DNA from: Hyphomonadaceae bacterium
GTDB taxonomy: Bacteria > Pseudomonadota > Alphaproteobacteria > Caulobacterales > Hyphomonadaceae
Length of the DNA: 58,795 nt
Direction of reading: 5' to 3'
NCBI GenBank assembly: GCA_022844345.1
Contig: JALHLU010000010.1
Coordinates: forward strand, 120,351-179,145
Part shown: one piece after another, positions 26,385 through 34,777 of the stretch
How positions within the stretch are numbered: the first letter of the stretch is position 1
How the letters are laid out: every line of letters starts with the position of its first letter
The notes under the pieces: model-generated
Told to the model about the DNA's origin: nothing
The model's input: only the letters and a program-made list of their open reading frames with translations
The model's database searches: none
Position numbers and translations under genes: made by a program

Positions 26385-27194
26385 ATGAGTGAACAGGACG
26401 AGGCGATCCTGCTGGTCGAACGCGACGGGCCCGTCGCGGTCCTGACGCTCAACCGCCCGAAGCAGCTCAACGCGCTGTCGGTCTCGCTGCGTGTCGATAT
26501 CGTGCGGACGATCCGCGACCTTTCCGCAAGCGATGACGTGCGCGCCATCGTGCTGACCGGGAATGGCCGCGCCTTCTCGGCCGGCGTCGATCTCAAGGAA
26601 GCAGGCCAGAAGGGCTTTTCGCTGGGCGTCGGGGCCCAGAAGGCGGCGGGAGAGGCGATCCCGGACATGGATCTGGCCGCCGCGTTCGCCGCCTGCCCCT
26701 GGCCTGTGATCGGCGCGATCAACGGCTTTGCGATCACGGGCGGGTTCGAACTTGCGCTGATGTGCGATGTCCTGCTGGCGTCGAGCGAGGCGAAGTTCGC
26801 GGATACGCACAGCCGTGTCGGCCTCATGCCCGTCTGGGGGCTGTCGCAGAAACTGCCGCGCATCATCGGCCCTGCCCGCGCCAAGGAACTGTCGCTGACC
26901 GGCAATTATCTGGACGCCGCAACCGCGGAGCGCTGGGGCCTCGTCAACCGCGTGCTGCCGCCCGAGGAATTGTTGGCCGCCGCCAAGAAGCTGGCGCAGG
27001 AGATGGCCAGCGTCGAGGCCGGCCTGCTGAAGCGCATGAAGTCCGTGATAGACGACGGCCTCGCCCTGCCCCTGCCCGAGGCGTTGAAGATGGAGATCGA
27101 GCGCGGCTCGAAGAACAATTCCGCCGTAACGCCCGAAGCCGCCGAAGCCTCGCGCAAGACCGCGATGGAGCGCGGGCGGGAGCAGAAGGGTTGA
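26385..27194 (+). CDS. Enoyl-CoA hydratase/isomerase family protein
   Basis: A 269-residue crotonase-fold protein: 'LTLNRPKQLNALSVSLRVDI', oxyanion-hole segments 'GRAFSAGVDLKE' and 'INGFAITGGFELALMCDVLLAS'. Aligned by eye to rat crotonase, the first catalytic glutamate is present (E122) but the second falls on H142 (FADTHSRVGL). So water addition may be impaired and the true reaction could differ, as in many EchA-type paralogues. GAGGGGAGACAGG upstream is a good ribosome binding site. The stop overlaps the start of the pseudouridine synthase gene. Confidence 0.88.
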   Translation: MSEQDEAILLVERDGPVAVLTLNRPKQLNALSVSLRVDIVRTIRDLSASDDVRAIVLTGNGRAFSAGVDLKEAGQKGFSLGVGAQKAAGEAIPDMDLAAAFAACPWPVIGAINGFAITGGFELALMCDVLLASSEAKFADTHSRVGLMPVWGLSQKLPRIIGPARAKELSLTGNYLDAATAERWGLVNRVLPPEELLAAAKKLAQEMASVEAGLLKRMKSVIDDGLALPLPEALKMEIERGSKNNSAVTPEAAEASRKTAMERGREQKG

Positions 27195-27958
27195 GCTGGA
27201 CGCGGATATACGATGGCCCCGAGCCCGTGCGCGTCAACAAGTGGCTGGCGCAATCGGGCGTATGTTCGCGGCGCGAGGCTGAAGAGCTGATCGAAGCCGG
27301 CGCCGTTATGGTGGATGGCGAGCGCGTAACGGACGTGGGCCGCAAGATTTCGCCGGGGCAGACGCTGGTGCTGAGCGATCGCGCCGAGCTGGGTCTTGGC
27401 GCGCAGGTGTCCGTGGTGATCCACAAGCCGGTGGGCATCGTGTCGGCGCAACCGGAGCACGGACAGACGCCCGCTGCGCGGCTGCTGACGGCGGAGAACC
27501 TGGTCGGCGGCGGCATCGCGCCGTCCTCACGCGCGAGCCTGCCGCCGCTGGGCCGGCTGGACCAGGATTCGCGTGGGCTGCTGCTTTTGTCAGAAGATGG
27601 CGTGCTGGCGAAAGCGATCATCGGGCCCGACAGCGAGATCGACAAGGAATACATCGTCACGGTGAGCGGCAAGGTGGACCGCACCAAGGTGCAGAAGCTG
27701 CGTCACGGGTTGGAGCTGGATGGGCGGCAACTGAAGCCCGCAAAGGTCACGCTGCAGGACACGCAGGTCCTGCGCTTCGTGCTGACCGAGGGCCGCAACC
27801 GGCAAATCCGCCGGATGTGCGAGCTGGTCGAGCTTGAAGTTGTCGATCTGATCCGCGTGAGGATCGGGCCGCTGTCGCTGGGCGATCTGCCCGAAGGCAA
27901 GTGGCGGCACCTGACGGGGCCGGAGCGGGATGCGTTGATCAGGGGCTCAGCTACATAG
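27191..27958 (+). CDS. 23S rRNA pseudouridine synthase (RluF/RsuA family)
   Basis: A 255-residue protein: an S4 RNA-binding domain at about 14-60 ('VRVNKWLAQSGVCSRREAEELIEAGAV') and a PseudoU_synth_2 catalytic domain with D124 in GRLDQDSRGLLLLS, plus 'EGRNRQIRRMCELVELEVVDLIRVRIGP'. The closest subgroup appears to be RluF/RluB-like, which modify 23S rRNA. The start is TTG at 27191, overlapping the preceding stop as TTGA, with AAGGG just before it; no ATG lies between there and the S4 domain. The 3' end overlaps the convergent oxidoreductase gene by eight bases. Confidence 0.87.
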   Translation: MSWTRIYDGPEPVRVNKWLAQSGVCSRREAEELIEAGAVMVDGERVTDVGRKISPGQTLVLSDRAELGLGAQVSVVIHKPVGIVSAQPEHGQTPAARLLTAENLVGGGIAPSSRASLPPLGRLDQDSRGLLLLSEDGVLAKAIIGPDSEIDKEYIVTVSGKVDRTKVQKLRHGLELDGRQLKPAKVTLQDTQVLRFVLTEGRNRQIRRMCELVELEVVDLIRVRIGPLSLGDLPEGKWRHLTGPERDALIRGSAT

Positions 27959-29066
27959 CCGCGCGGCCGGCCATGATGGCGTGGCCATCGATCATGCGCG
28001 TCACTTCGGCGTCGTCCACACGCGTGTTCCAGTTGTCGAAGCCGACCGACCCGCCGAGCACGAGGGCTGACTTGCGCGGGAACATGTAGATCGACCCGCC
28101 GTCGATCGAGGTTGCATAGCCATAGTCGATCTCTGGCTGGGGCAGCAGCATCGACAGCTGACCGCGCGCGGGGATGAGCACAGGATCGTCAAACAGCGTG
28201 CGGGCGCCAAGGCCGGTGCAGTTGACGATGGTGCGCTGCTTCAGGCGTTCGATGTCCTTCACCGAAGCAAAGTCCTGATGCACCAGTTTTCCGCCTGCGG
28301 CGATGAAGTCGTCGATCAGGGCGGGCAGGAAAATGTCCGGGTCGATCATCAGCGTGTAATACGCATCCCAGTGCGCAAATCCGAAAGGCCCGTGGCCTGT
28401 CTGGTTGCGGCGCAGCCCCACGAAGATTTCCTCGCCGCCGGGATAGTGCTCGACCTGGCTGGGCGGGCCTGAACGCAGCACATGGTGGCGTATCCAGAAC
28501 ACGCCATAGCGGGGATTGTTCGCCATGTGCTGGAAGCGGCGGAAGGCGCGCTGCGAGGCGTGGTCCAGCATGCCGTAGAAACTCTCGCCGACCTTGTCGC
28601 GCCGGTAGAGCGTGGTGGGATACCAGGATGCCGCCGCGATGTTGCTGGTCGTGTCTGGCGGGAAGGCTTCCGAATAGATCGTCACCTGCGCGCCGGCGCG
28701 CTGCAGCACCAGCGCCGTGGTGAGGCCGATGACGCCGGCGCCTAGCACAGCGATATCGCTGCGGTTGGTGTCGCGCGCGAGATCGGCCGCCATTTCGGCG
28801 CACCCCCAGGACAATGACACCCCGCCGCCGCCATGGCCGTAATTGTGGACGACATCGAGCCGGCCAACCTTCACACGCTCAAGCCGGAAGCCGGTCTCGC
28901 GGAAGGGCCTCAGCCCGACCACAGAACGGACGATGCGTTCACGGCCGACCTTCACCGGGGCAAACGACGGGCCGGCTTCGCGCACGCCCTGCGCCTGGGC
29001 CCGGGAGCCGAGCGCAAGCAGGGCGGCGCCGGCGGTTGCGCCAGCCAGAACGTCGCGACGCCGCAT
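27951..29066 (-). CDS. Tat-exported FAD oxidoreductase, circularly permuted D-amino-acid-oxidase type
   Basis: A 371-residue protein with a twin-arginine signal (MRRRDVLAGATAGAALLALG, cleavage after about AQA at 25). The order of family motifs is unusual. 'GLRPFRETGFRLE' (51-63) and 'HNYGHGGGGVSLSWGCA' (74-90), which lie at the C-terminus of D-amino-acid oxidases, come before the dinucleotide-binding 'IAVLGAGVIGLTTALVL' (105-121). The substrate domain follows and the protein ends just after 'FPRKSALVLGGSVGFDNWN', where the GLRP segment would normally come. The frame is continuous and motif residues are intact, so it is probably active. It may oxidise D-amino acids or similar amines in the periplasm. 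Confidence 0.85.
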   Translation of the reverse strand: MRRRDVLAGATAGAALLALGSRAQAQGVREAGPSFAPVKVGRERIVRSVVGLRPFRETGFRLERVKVGRLDVVHNYGHGGGGVSLSWGCAEMAADLARDTNRSDIAVLGAGVIGLTTALVLQRAGAQVTIYSEAFPPDTTSNIAAASWYPTTLYRRDKVGESFYGMLDHASQRAFRRFQHMANNPRYGVFWIRHHVLRSGPPSQVEHYPGGEEIFVGLRRNQTGHGPFGFAHWDAYYTLMIDPDIFLPALIDDFIAAGGKLVHQDFASVKDIERLKQRTIVNCTGLGARTLFDDPVLIPARGQLSMLLPQPEIDYGYATSIDGGSIYMFPRKSALVLGGSVGFDNWNTRVDDAEVTRMIDGHAIMAGRAAM

Positions 29067-29132
29067 CGAAAAGTCCCCTTGGCTGATGGATCGGCAGGAT
29101 GGCCGTCATGTCCCTGCGATCAAGCTCTGACG

Positions 29133-29288
29133 ATGGAGCGAGGCCATATTTGGGCGGCTGTGGGGATTCAGTGGGCAGGCGCTCGCATCAGGGCCGGTGA
29201 ATTCACCGCCCGGGAGGCTGTCGTTCTGGCCCATTCGAATGAGTGGAGGGCCGGGGACGCGGAATGGCTCCGCAGGTTTAGTCCGTAG
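29133..29288 (+). CDS. Doubtful 51-residue ORF
   Basis: From ATG 29133 the frame reads MERGHIWAAVGIQ... and ends EWLRRFSP. It is amphipathic and could be a small helical protein or the remnant of a longer gene. The start has no clear ribosome binding site (only GA-rich bases) and no family is recognised. Confidence 0.2.
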   Translation: MERGHIWAAVGIQWAGARIRAGEFTAREAVVLAHSNEWRAGDAEWLRRFSP

Positions 29289-29306
29289 TCTGTAGTTCGT
29301 AGTCCG
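29279..29306. repeat. Four tandem 7-bp repeats
   Basis: TAGTCCG, TAGTCTG, TAGTTCG, TAGTCCG follow one another without gaps. The first unit includes the stop codon of the doubtful 51-codon frame. The array is noncoding as far as I can tell and could vary in copy number. Confidence 0.7.
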
Positions 29307-29548
29307 AGGTGCGGAAGTCCCGCGTCCCCGCAGACAGGATTACTCCCGCCCGCATCGCCTCCGCGCCGGCAGTGATCGGCTGCCCTCCATGCGGATGCGA
29401 TGGGAGCATATTGCGCTCACTCAGGAGGGATGCGGATGAGATTGCGGCTGTCCTACAGCAGATTTTTGGTAGTGCGATGAGAGTGCGAGGGAAGATTCTT
29501 CAGCGGCCACATTTCATTCGGCCGAATCTGCGGCCCGAAGGAGCTGGT

Positions 29549-30061
29549 CTATCGGTCTTGCGCCAGAAGTGCGCGGTACACAGCCAAGGTTGCGGCATCG
29601 AAGCAGCAGAAGAGAACCTGCATGTCGCTGGCGCCCAACGTCTCGCGCACCGTTGCGACGGCGATCCCGGCCGCCGCGTCTTTCGGATAGCCGTAGACGC
29701 CGGTTGAGATCGCGGGAAAGGCGATCGAGCTGCAGGCATGGTCGAAGGCAAGGCTTAGCGCGCTGCGATAGCAGCTGGCCAGCAGCTCCGCCTCGCCTGC
29801 CCCGCCGCCACGCCAGACGGGGCCGACCGTGTGGATGACATTGCGATGGGGAAGATTGTAGGCCCCGGTGATGCGCGCCTCACCCGTGGGGCAGCCGCCG
29901 ATCTCGCGGCATTCGGTCAGCAGGCCCGGCCCCGCCGCACGATGGATCGCGCCATCGACGCCGCCTCCGCCCAGCAGGCTGGCGTTCGCGGCGTTGACGA
30001 TGATGTCGACCCTGGCGCGGGTGATGTCGCAGTGTTCTGCTGTGATGCGTGGCGCGGCCAT
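29549..30061 (-). CDS. Macro domain protein (YmdB-like ADP-ribose hydrolase)
   Basis: A 170-residue single macro domain: '[30 protein letters not shown]', '[15 protein letters not shown]' and '[15 protein letters not shown]' are the ADP-ribose-binding loops of the MacroD/YmdB group. Such enzymes remove O-acetyl-ADP-ribose or mono-ADP-ribose from proteins or nucleic acids. ATG 30061 was chosen by comparison with YmdB; a GTG at 30079 would overlap the PIN gene. It lies five bases after the VapC stop as third gene of a tight operon, which suggests a functional or at least transcriptional link. Confidence 0.9.
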   Translation of the reverse strand: MAAPRITAEHCDITRARVDIIVNAANASLLGGGGVDGAIHRAAGPGLLTECREIGGCPTGEARITGAYNLPHRNVIHTVGPVWRGGGAGEAELLASCYRSALSLAFDHACSSIAFPAISTGVYGYPKDAAAGIAVATVRETLGASDMQVLFCCFDAATLAVYRALLAQDR

Positions 30062-30066
30062 GGCGA

Positions 30067-30477
30067 TTAGTCTGACCACGGATCAAGGACGCCAACTTCC
30101 AGACCCTGATAGTCACGCACGTTTCGCGTCACGACCGTCAATCCGTGAGCAAGAGCGGTTGCGGCGATTAGCGCATCAACCGTTGGGAGCGTCCGTGATG
30201 CAGTTGCTGTTAGCTCTCCCCAGAGGAGAGCGACCTTGTTGTCGACCGGCAGGACGCGCGATCCAAACCAGGCAGGCAGGTCTGCGTCGAGCCAGCGTCT
30301 CAGAGTTGTCCGCTTGGCGCCGGGAGCCAGCCGTTCCACACCACGCCGGATTTCTCCGAGGCACAGGCAACTCGTGTAGAGCGAAGCGTTGTCCTGCGCG
30401 GCGAGCCAGTCAACGACGCTCGGCGAGGCTTGCGCCTTGGTCGGCTCGCAGATCGTCATGGTATCCAGCAGCCACAT
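30067..30477 (-). CDS. VapC/FitB-type PIN-domain toxin
   Basis: A 136-residue PIN domain with the acidic set D5, E42 (GEIRRG), D101 ([10 protein letters not shown]) and D122 near the 'VTRNVRDY' motif. VapC toxins are Mg-dependent endoribonucleases that cut tRNA or rRNA and are held inactive by the antitoxin C-terminus. The FitB-like features are 'LGEIRRGVE' and 'FGSRVLPVD'. It follows the antitoxin gene by one base and precedes the macro domain gene by five. All catalytic residues are present, so it should be functional. Confidence 0.92.
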   Translation of the reverse strand: MWLLDTMTICEPTKAQASPSVVDWLAAQDNASLYTSCLCLGEIRRGVERLAPGAKRTTLRRWLDADLPAWFGSRVLPVDNKVALLWGELTATASRTLPTVDALIAATALAHGLTVVTRNVRDYQGLEVGVLDPWSD

Positions 30478-30478
30478 G

Positions 30479-30961
30479 TCAGACGGTATCCGGCCGTTCG
30501 TCGGGCACGCGCCGGTCGAGCGCGAGGTCCACGCCAGCGAGCGGCGAGGCGCGCATGAAGGCTGCGAAGCTGATTACATTGCCCGCCTTTGCCGGCGCCT
30601 TCTCGCCGATGAGGGCGTCGATCTCACTCCGGATTGCCGTCAGGCCCTCAACGTCGAAACGGCCACTATCAAGCCGGCCGACCGATCTGCAGAATGTGAC
30701 CTGAGCTGTCTGGGAATTGCGCTCTTCGAATCCGGCATCGAGGAACTTCTGGCGAAGCCTGTCGCATTCTTTCAGTGCTGGCCCAAAAAACTGTACGCCG
30801 AGAAAATCCCGCGATTTCCGGTCGGATGACGAACTCCAATAGCGGACACCCGGCCGAATCTCCGCTGAGCGCCTGTAGCGCCCGCTGGCGGCCATGGTGA
30901 CGGCCACGATTCCGAGAGCATCAAGAACGCCCTCCGCCCGCTGTTCAACAACTTCTGACAT
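30479..30961 (-). CDS. Probable antitoxin with an unusually long N-terminal domain
   Basis: A 160-residue protein directly upstream of the VapC gene. Its last 35 residues ('SFAAFMRASPLAGVDLALDR' then a charged tail) match the toxin-neutralising C-terminus of many VapB/Phd-type antitoxins. The first 115 or so residues are not a recognisable AbrB, ribbon-helix-helix or Phd DNA-binding domain: they carry 'GRYRRSAEIRPGVRYW', 'FLGVQFFGPALKECDRLRQKF' and 'RSVGRLDSGRFDVEGLTAIRSEIDALIG'. The start is firmly placed: GGAG lies seven bases before the ATG and a strong promoter is just upstream. The assignment as antitoxin is by context plus the C-terminal motif. Confidence 0.75.
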   Translation of the reverse strand: MSEVVEQRAEGVLDALGIVAVTMAASGRYRRSAEIRPGVRYWSSSSDRKSRDFLGVQFFGPALKECDRLRQKFLDAGFEERNSQTAQVTFCRSVGRLDSGRFDVEGLTAIRSEIDALIGEKAPAKAGNVISFAAFMRASPLAGVDLALDRRVPDERPDTV

Positions 30962-30985
30962 GGCCCAACTCCATTGATTGGGACT

Positions 30986-31014
30986 TTTATATGAATTTCA
31001 TAAACAAAAGTCAA
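30986..31014 (-). promoter_or_regulatory. Sigma70-type promoter with palindromic operator for the antitoxin operon
   Basis: On the minus strand TTGACT, a 17-base spacer and TATAAA form a near-consensus promoter ending 25 bases before the antitoxin ATG. A 13-base palindrome TATGAATTTCATA (30990-31002) sits inside the spacer and touches the -10, an ideal position for autorepression by an antitoxin-toxin complex. The AT-rich patch stands out from the GC-rich surroundings. Confidence 0.75.
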
Positions 31015-31095
31015 GACCGGATCTGGCAATGAAGTTGGAACGGAGTCCTCATCTCGCACTTCCGACTCATGCGGTTCATCGATATTGCCCCGTGC

Positions 31096-33408
31096 ATGAG
31101 CGAAAAACCCGACCTTTCCCCCCTCCTAGCCCCCCAGACTGCGGCGGACGCCGCATCGCAGGGCATCAAGGCGGATGAGTACGCCATCCTGCTCGACCGG
31201 CTGGGCCGGGCGCCGAACAAAGTGGAGCTCGGCATCTTCTCGGTGATGTGGTCGGAGCATTGCTCGTACAAATCGACGCGGCGGCATCTGGGGAAGTTTC
31301 CGACCAAGGGCCCGCGCGTGATCCAGGGGCCGGGCGAGAATGCGGGCGTGGTCGACATTGGCGATGGGCAGGCGTGCATCTTCAAGATGGAGAGCCACAA
31401 CCATCCCTCCTACATCGAGCCCTATCAGGGCGCAGCGACCGGCGTGGGCGGCATCCTGCGCGATGTGTTCACGATGGGCGCGCGGCCGATCGCGCTGGTG
31501 AACGCGTTGCGCTTTGGCGATCCGTCGCATCCGAAGACGCGCTCGCTGGTGGCGGGCGTGGTTGGCGGCATTGGTGGATACGGAAACTGCGTGGGCGTGC
31601 CGACGGTGGCGGGCGAGACGCAGTTCCACAAGGGATACAACGGCAACATCCTCGTCAACGCGATGGCAGTCGGCCTCGCGGACACGGACAAGATTTTCTA
31701 TTCGCGCGGCGCCGAGCCGGGGAACGCGATCTTCTATGTGGGATCGAAGACCGGGCGCGACGGCATCCACGGCGCGACGATGGCGTCGGCGGAATTCTCC
31801 GAGGGCGATGAAGAGAAACGCCCGACCGTGCAGGTGGGCGATCCGTTCACCGAGAAGCTGCTGATCGAGGCTTGCCTCGAGCTGATGGCGACGGACTGGA
31901 TCCAGTCCATCCAGGACATGGGCGCGGCGGGCCTCACCTCCTCCTCCGTCGAGATCGCGGACAAGGGCGGCGTCGGTGTCGAGATGGACATGGACAAGGT
32001 GCCCCAGCGCGAGACGGGCATGACGGCTTACGAGATCATGCTGTCCGAGTCGCAAGAGCGGATGCTCATGGTGCTGAAGCCCGGTCGCGAGGCGGATGCG
32101 AAGAAGATTTTCGACAAGTGGGACCTTGATGCCGAGGTGATCGGCTACACGACCAACACCGGCCGCCTGGTGCTGAAGCAGCAGGGCATTGTGGTGTGCG
32201 ATATTCCGGTGCCGCCGCTGTCGCAGGACGCGCCGAACTATGACCGGCCGTGGAATCCGCCCAAGCCCGCGCCGGCGCTCGATATCTCGAAGTATCCTGA
32301 GCCTGCGGACTATGGCGAGGTTCTGCTGAAGCTGATGTCCTCGCCCGACATGGCGAGCAAGCGCTGGATCTGGGAGCAGTATGATCGCCACGTGATGGGT
32401 GACACGATTGATAGCTCGCAGTCGGGGGGCGACGCGGCCATCGTGCGTATTCACGGCACAAACAAGGGCCTCGCGATCTGCTCTGACTGCAACCCGCACT
32501 ATGTGGCGGCCGATCCCTATGAGGGCGGCAAGCAGGCGGTGGCGGAGGCGTATCGCAATCTCAGCGCGGTTGGCGCGACGCCGATTGCGATCACCGACAA
32601 CCTCAATTTCGGCAACCCGGAAAAGCCCGACACGATGGGCGTGATCGTGAAAGCCATTGAGGGCATGGCCGAAGCCTGCCGCGTTCTGGAATTCCCGGTC
32701 GTGAGCGGGAACGTGTCCTTGTATAACGAGACGGACGGCGTGGGGATTCCGCCGACGCCTGTCGTGGGCGGAGTCGGGTTGATTGAGAATCTCGACAAGA
32801 TCGCGACACTGAAGGGAGCGCAGGCGGGCGATCGTTTGTTCGTCGTCGGCAAGACCACGGGACACCTTGGCGCTTCTGCGTATGCGCGCGTGATCTTCGG
32901 TCTCGATGGTCTCGAGGCAGGCTCGCCGCCGCCGGTCGATCTCGAACTGGAAAAGCGCAACGCCGCGTTCATTCGCAAGCTGATCGCTGATGGGCTAGTC
33001 CACGCAGTTCACGACGTCAGCGACGGTGGCATCGCTTGCGCTGTCGCCGAAATGGCGCTGGCGAGCGGTCGCGGCTGCTTCCTGGATCTTGATGAGTTCA
33101 TGGACGAAGACGCGTTGAAGCGCTTTGGTGTGTTCGCGGAGGATCAGGCACGGTACCTCGTCGCTGCCCCCCTCGGCTTCGACTTGGGCAAGGCCGCGAC
33201 GGCGGAAGGCGTGGACTGGATGTTTCTCGGCGTCGTCGAGCCTCAGGGCGAAGAATGGTATGCCCGAGTGCAGCAATCGACCGAGCCAGAAATCTTGTTC
33301 AGCCACTCCCAGCACTCCCATCGCAGCTTGATGAGCGTGCCCCTCGCCACCCTCCGCGCAGCGCATGAGGGCTGGTTGCCCGCCTACATGAAGGGCGGGA
33401 ACGCCTGA
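31096..33408 (+). CDS. purL: Phosphoribosylformylglycinamidine synthase subunit PurL
   Basis: The large ATP-dependent subunit of FGAM synthase, the fourth step of purine synthesis; it works with PurS and PurQ, which are not in the window. The 770 residues match the small-type PurL: '[21 protein letters not shown]', '[24 protein letters not shown]', '[21 protein letters not shown]' and '[23 protein letters not shown]'. Start at 31096 (MSEKPDLSP) follows homologue length; ATG 31069 adds nine residues and neither has a strong ribosome binding site. It heads the purL-bolA-grxD neighbourhood typical of Alphaproteobacteria. Confidence 0.96.
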   Translation: MSEKPDLSPLLAPQTAADAASQGIKADEYAILLDRLGRAPNKVELGIFSVMWSEHCSYKSTRRHLGKFPTKGPRVIQGPGENAGVVDIGDGQACIFKMESHNHPSYIEPYQGAATGVGGILRDVFTMGARPIALVNALRFGDPSHPKTRSLVAGVVGGIGGYGNCVGVPTVAGETQFHKGYNGNILVNAMAVGLADTDKIFYSRGAEPGNAIFYVGSKTGRDGIHGATMASAEFSEGDEEKRPTVQVGDPFTEKLLIEACLELMATDWIQSIQDMGAAGLTSSSVEIADKGGVGVEMDMDKVPQRETGMTAYEIMLSESQERMLMVLKPGREADAKKIFDKWDLDAEVIGYTTNTGRLVLKQQGIVVCDIPVPPLSQDAPNYDRPWNPPKPAPALDISKYPEPADYGEVLLKLMSSPDMASKRWIWEQYDRHVMGDTIDSSQSGGDAAIVRIHGTNKGLAICSDCNPHYVAADPYEGGKQAVAEAYRNLSAVGATPIAITDNLNFGNPEKPDTMGVIVKAIEGMAEACRVLEFPVVSGNVSLYNETDGVGIPPTPVVGGVGLIENLDKIATLKGAQAGDRLFVVGKTTGHLGASAYARVIFGLDGLEAGSPPPVDLELEKRNAAFIRKLIADGLVHAVHDVSDGGIACAVAEMALASGRGCFLDLDEFMDEDALKRFGVFAEDQARYLVAAPLGFDLGKAATAEGVDWMFLGVVEPQGEEWYARVQQSTEPEILFSHSQHSHRSLMSVPLATLRAAHEGWLPAYMKGGNA

Positions 33409-33617
33409 TCGCCTCTGTTTGATTGCGAACACAACAACCGCAGCGGAATCGGCCTGCGCAACTTGACGCGCGACAAGGCGTCAGCCCGTATTTAGGGCAG
33501 TACGCTGCGTTCCGCTATTGTGTGGCGGCGAGACCAGACTAAATACAGCAACCGGGACAGACAGCCGGGCGAGCCGCGTGCTCTCAGGCGCGGCCAGACT
33601 GGGGAAGGGACACTGCC

Positions 33618-33851
33618 ATGGCGATGGATCGGGCGACGCTCGAAACCTATCTGCGGGACGCATTCCCCGACGCCGACATAAGTCTACGTGATATGGCAGG
33701 CGACAATGACCATTGGAGCGCCGAAATCGTTTCGGAGCAGTTCCGTGGCAAGTCGCGTGTCGCCCAGCACCAGATGGTCTACGCCGCCCTCAAGGGCCGC
33801 ATGGGCGGACAGCTCCACGCCCTCGCCCTCGTCACCCGCGCTCCCGGCTGA
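33618..33851 (+). CDS. BolA-family protein
   Basis: A 77-residue BolA/IbaG-like protein: 'GDNDHWSAEIVSEQFRGKSRVAQHQMVYAAL' includes the helix-turn-helix-like core and the conserved His51 used to bind a [2Fe-2S] cluster with a monothiol glutaredoxin. GGGGAAGGGA lies at a good distance from the ATG. The glutaredoxin partner gene is less than 1 kb downstream, separated by an aldo/keto reductase gene that starts 17 bases after this stop. Confidence 0.92.
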   Translation: MAMDRATLETYLRDAFPDADISLRDMAGDNDHWSAEIVSEQFRGKSRVAQHQMVYAALKGRMGGQLHALALVTRAPG

Positions 33852-33867
33852 AAGGGCTCTGGCCGAA

Positions 33868-34740
33868 GTGGGTGACAGTCTCCGCGATAACGCCCATGGA
33901 GCGCGCCGCCTCGGTTTCGGGGTGAGCGGGCCGCATGGCTCGCCGCTGATCCGGCCTGAGGCCACCGTGCAGATGATCCAGCACGCCTATGCGCTGGGCG
34001 TGCGCGTGTTCGACACCGGCCCATCCTATGGCCAGGGCGAGGCCGAACGCCGGCTGGGCGAGGCCCTGCTGCGCCTGCCGCCCTACGATCCGATCGTCGC
34101 CACGAAGGTCGGCGTCCAGTCCTACGGCATCAAGGGTCGGCGCCGCGATTTTTCGCCCACCGGCGTCAGGCGTTCGGTGGAGGCCTCGCTCAAACGGCTG
34201 CGCCGGTCGCGGATCGACTGGTTGTTCCTGCATGGCCCGGCGCCGGAGGAGCTTACCGACGCGCTCCTCAAGACGCTGGTCGATCTCAAGTTCAAGGGTG
34301 ACATCGTCTCGCTCGGCATCTGCGGGCGCGGCAAGGAGCTGGATGCGGCGCTGGCTTCGGGACAGTTCACGCACTTCATGGCGCCCGTCCATGCCGGCCT
34401 GTCGAGCCATGAGAAGGAGCGGCTCTATCGCCTGCGTTCGGCCGGGGAACTGGTCGGGATCGAGACGCTTTGGGCGGCCAATCCGCGTTTCCCCGTTCCG
34501 GTCAGCGCCGGGGCGACCTGGCGGCTCGCGCGCTCGCTGATGGGCTGGGCCGCCCCCCGCCCGGCGACGCCGATGACCGTGGAAGAAGCCCTGAACTGGG
34601 CCCTTGGCGAGGGCGGCGCCCACCGGATCATCTCCACCACGTCCCGGCTGGATCACCTCGAATCCAACGTGGCGGCCATCATGACGCCGAACACGGGGCG
34701 CTTGATTGGAGACGTCTCAGGCCTTAGCTCAGAGGCCTGA
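33868..34740 (+). CDS. Aldo/keto reductase family protein
   Basis: A 290-residue (beta/alpha)8 oxidoreductase. The catalytic tetrad is present: D49 and Y54 (VFDTGPSYGQGEAERRLG), K80 (VATKVG) and H122 (LFLHGP). The start is taken as GTG 33868 with AAAGGG eleven bases before it, because an ATG-initiated frame would overlap bolA almost entirely and add a non-homologous Ser-rich stretch. It probably reduces an aldehyde with NADPH. Its place between bolA and the glutaredoxin gene is unusual and suggests co-transcription. Confidence 0.83.
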   Translation: MGDSLRDNAHGARRLGFGVSGPHGSPLIRPEATVQMIQHAYALGVRVFDTGPSYGQGEAERRLGEALLRLPPYDPIVATKVGVQSYGIKGRRRDFSPTGVRRSVEASLKRLRRSRIDWLFLHGPAPEELTDALLKTLVDLKFKGDIVSLGICGRGKELDAALASGQFTHFMAPVHAGLSSHEKERLYRLRSAGELVGIETLWAANPRFPVPVSAGATWRLARSLMGWAAPRPATPMTVEEALNWALGEGGAHRIISTTSRLDHLESNVAAIMTPNTGRLIGDVSGLSSEA

Positions 34741-34777
34741 CACCCATTTCCTGCGGGAAACCGCTGCGGAGGCTCCC

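Larger units (their letters stand above)
29067..29548. other. Gene-poor region between the oxidase and the macro domain gene
   Basis: About 480 bases with no strong gene. It contains a doubtful 51-codon frame (29133-29288) and four heptad repeats at its end. It may be the decayed edge of an inserted segment next to the toxin-antitoxin operon, or simply regulatory spacing. Confidence 0.35.

Noticed and set aside
26762-27190. An upstream ATG start for the pseudouridine synthase
   Set aside because: That region is the enoyl-CoA hydratase gene in another frame; TTG 27191 places the S4 domain at the normal distance.
31126-32865. A 579-codon open frame on the minus strand
   Set aside because: Antisense to purL in codon-mirrored frame; no motifs and a His/Arg-rich composition.
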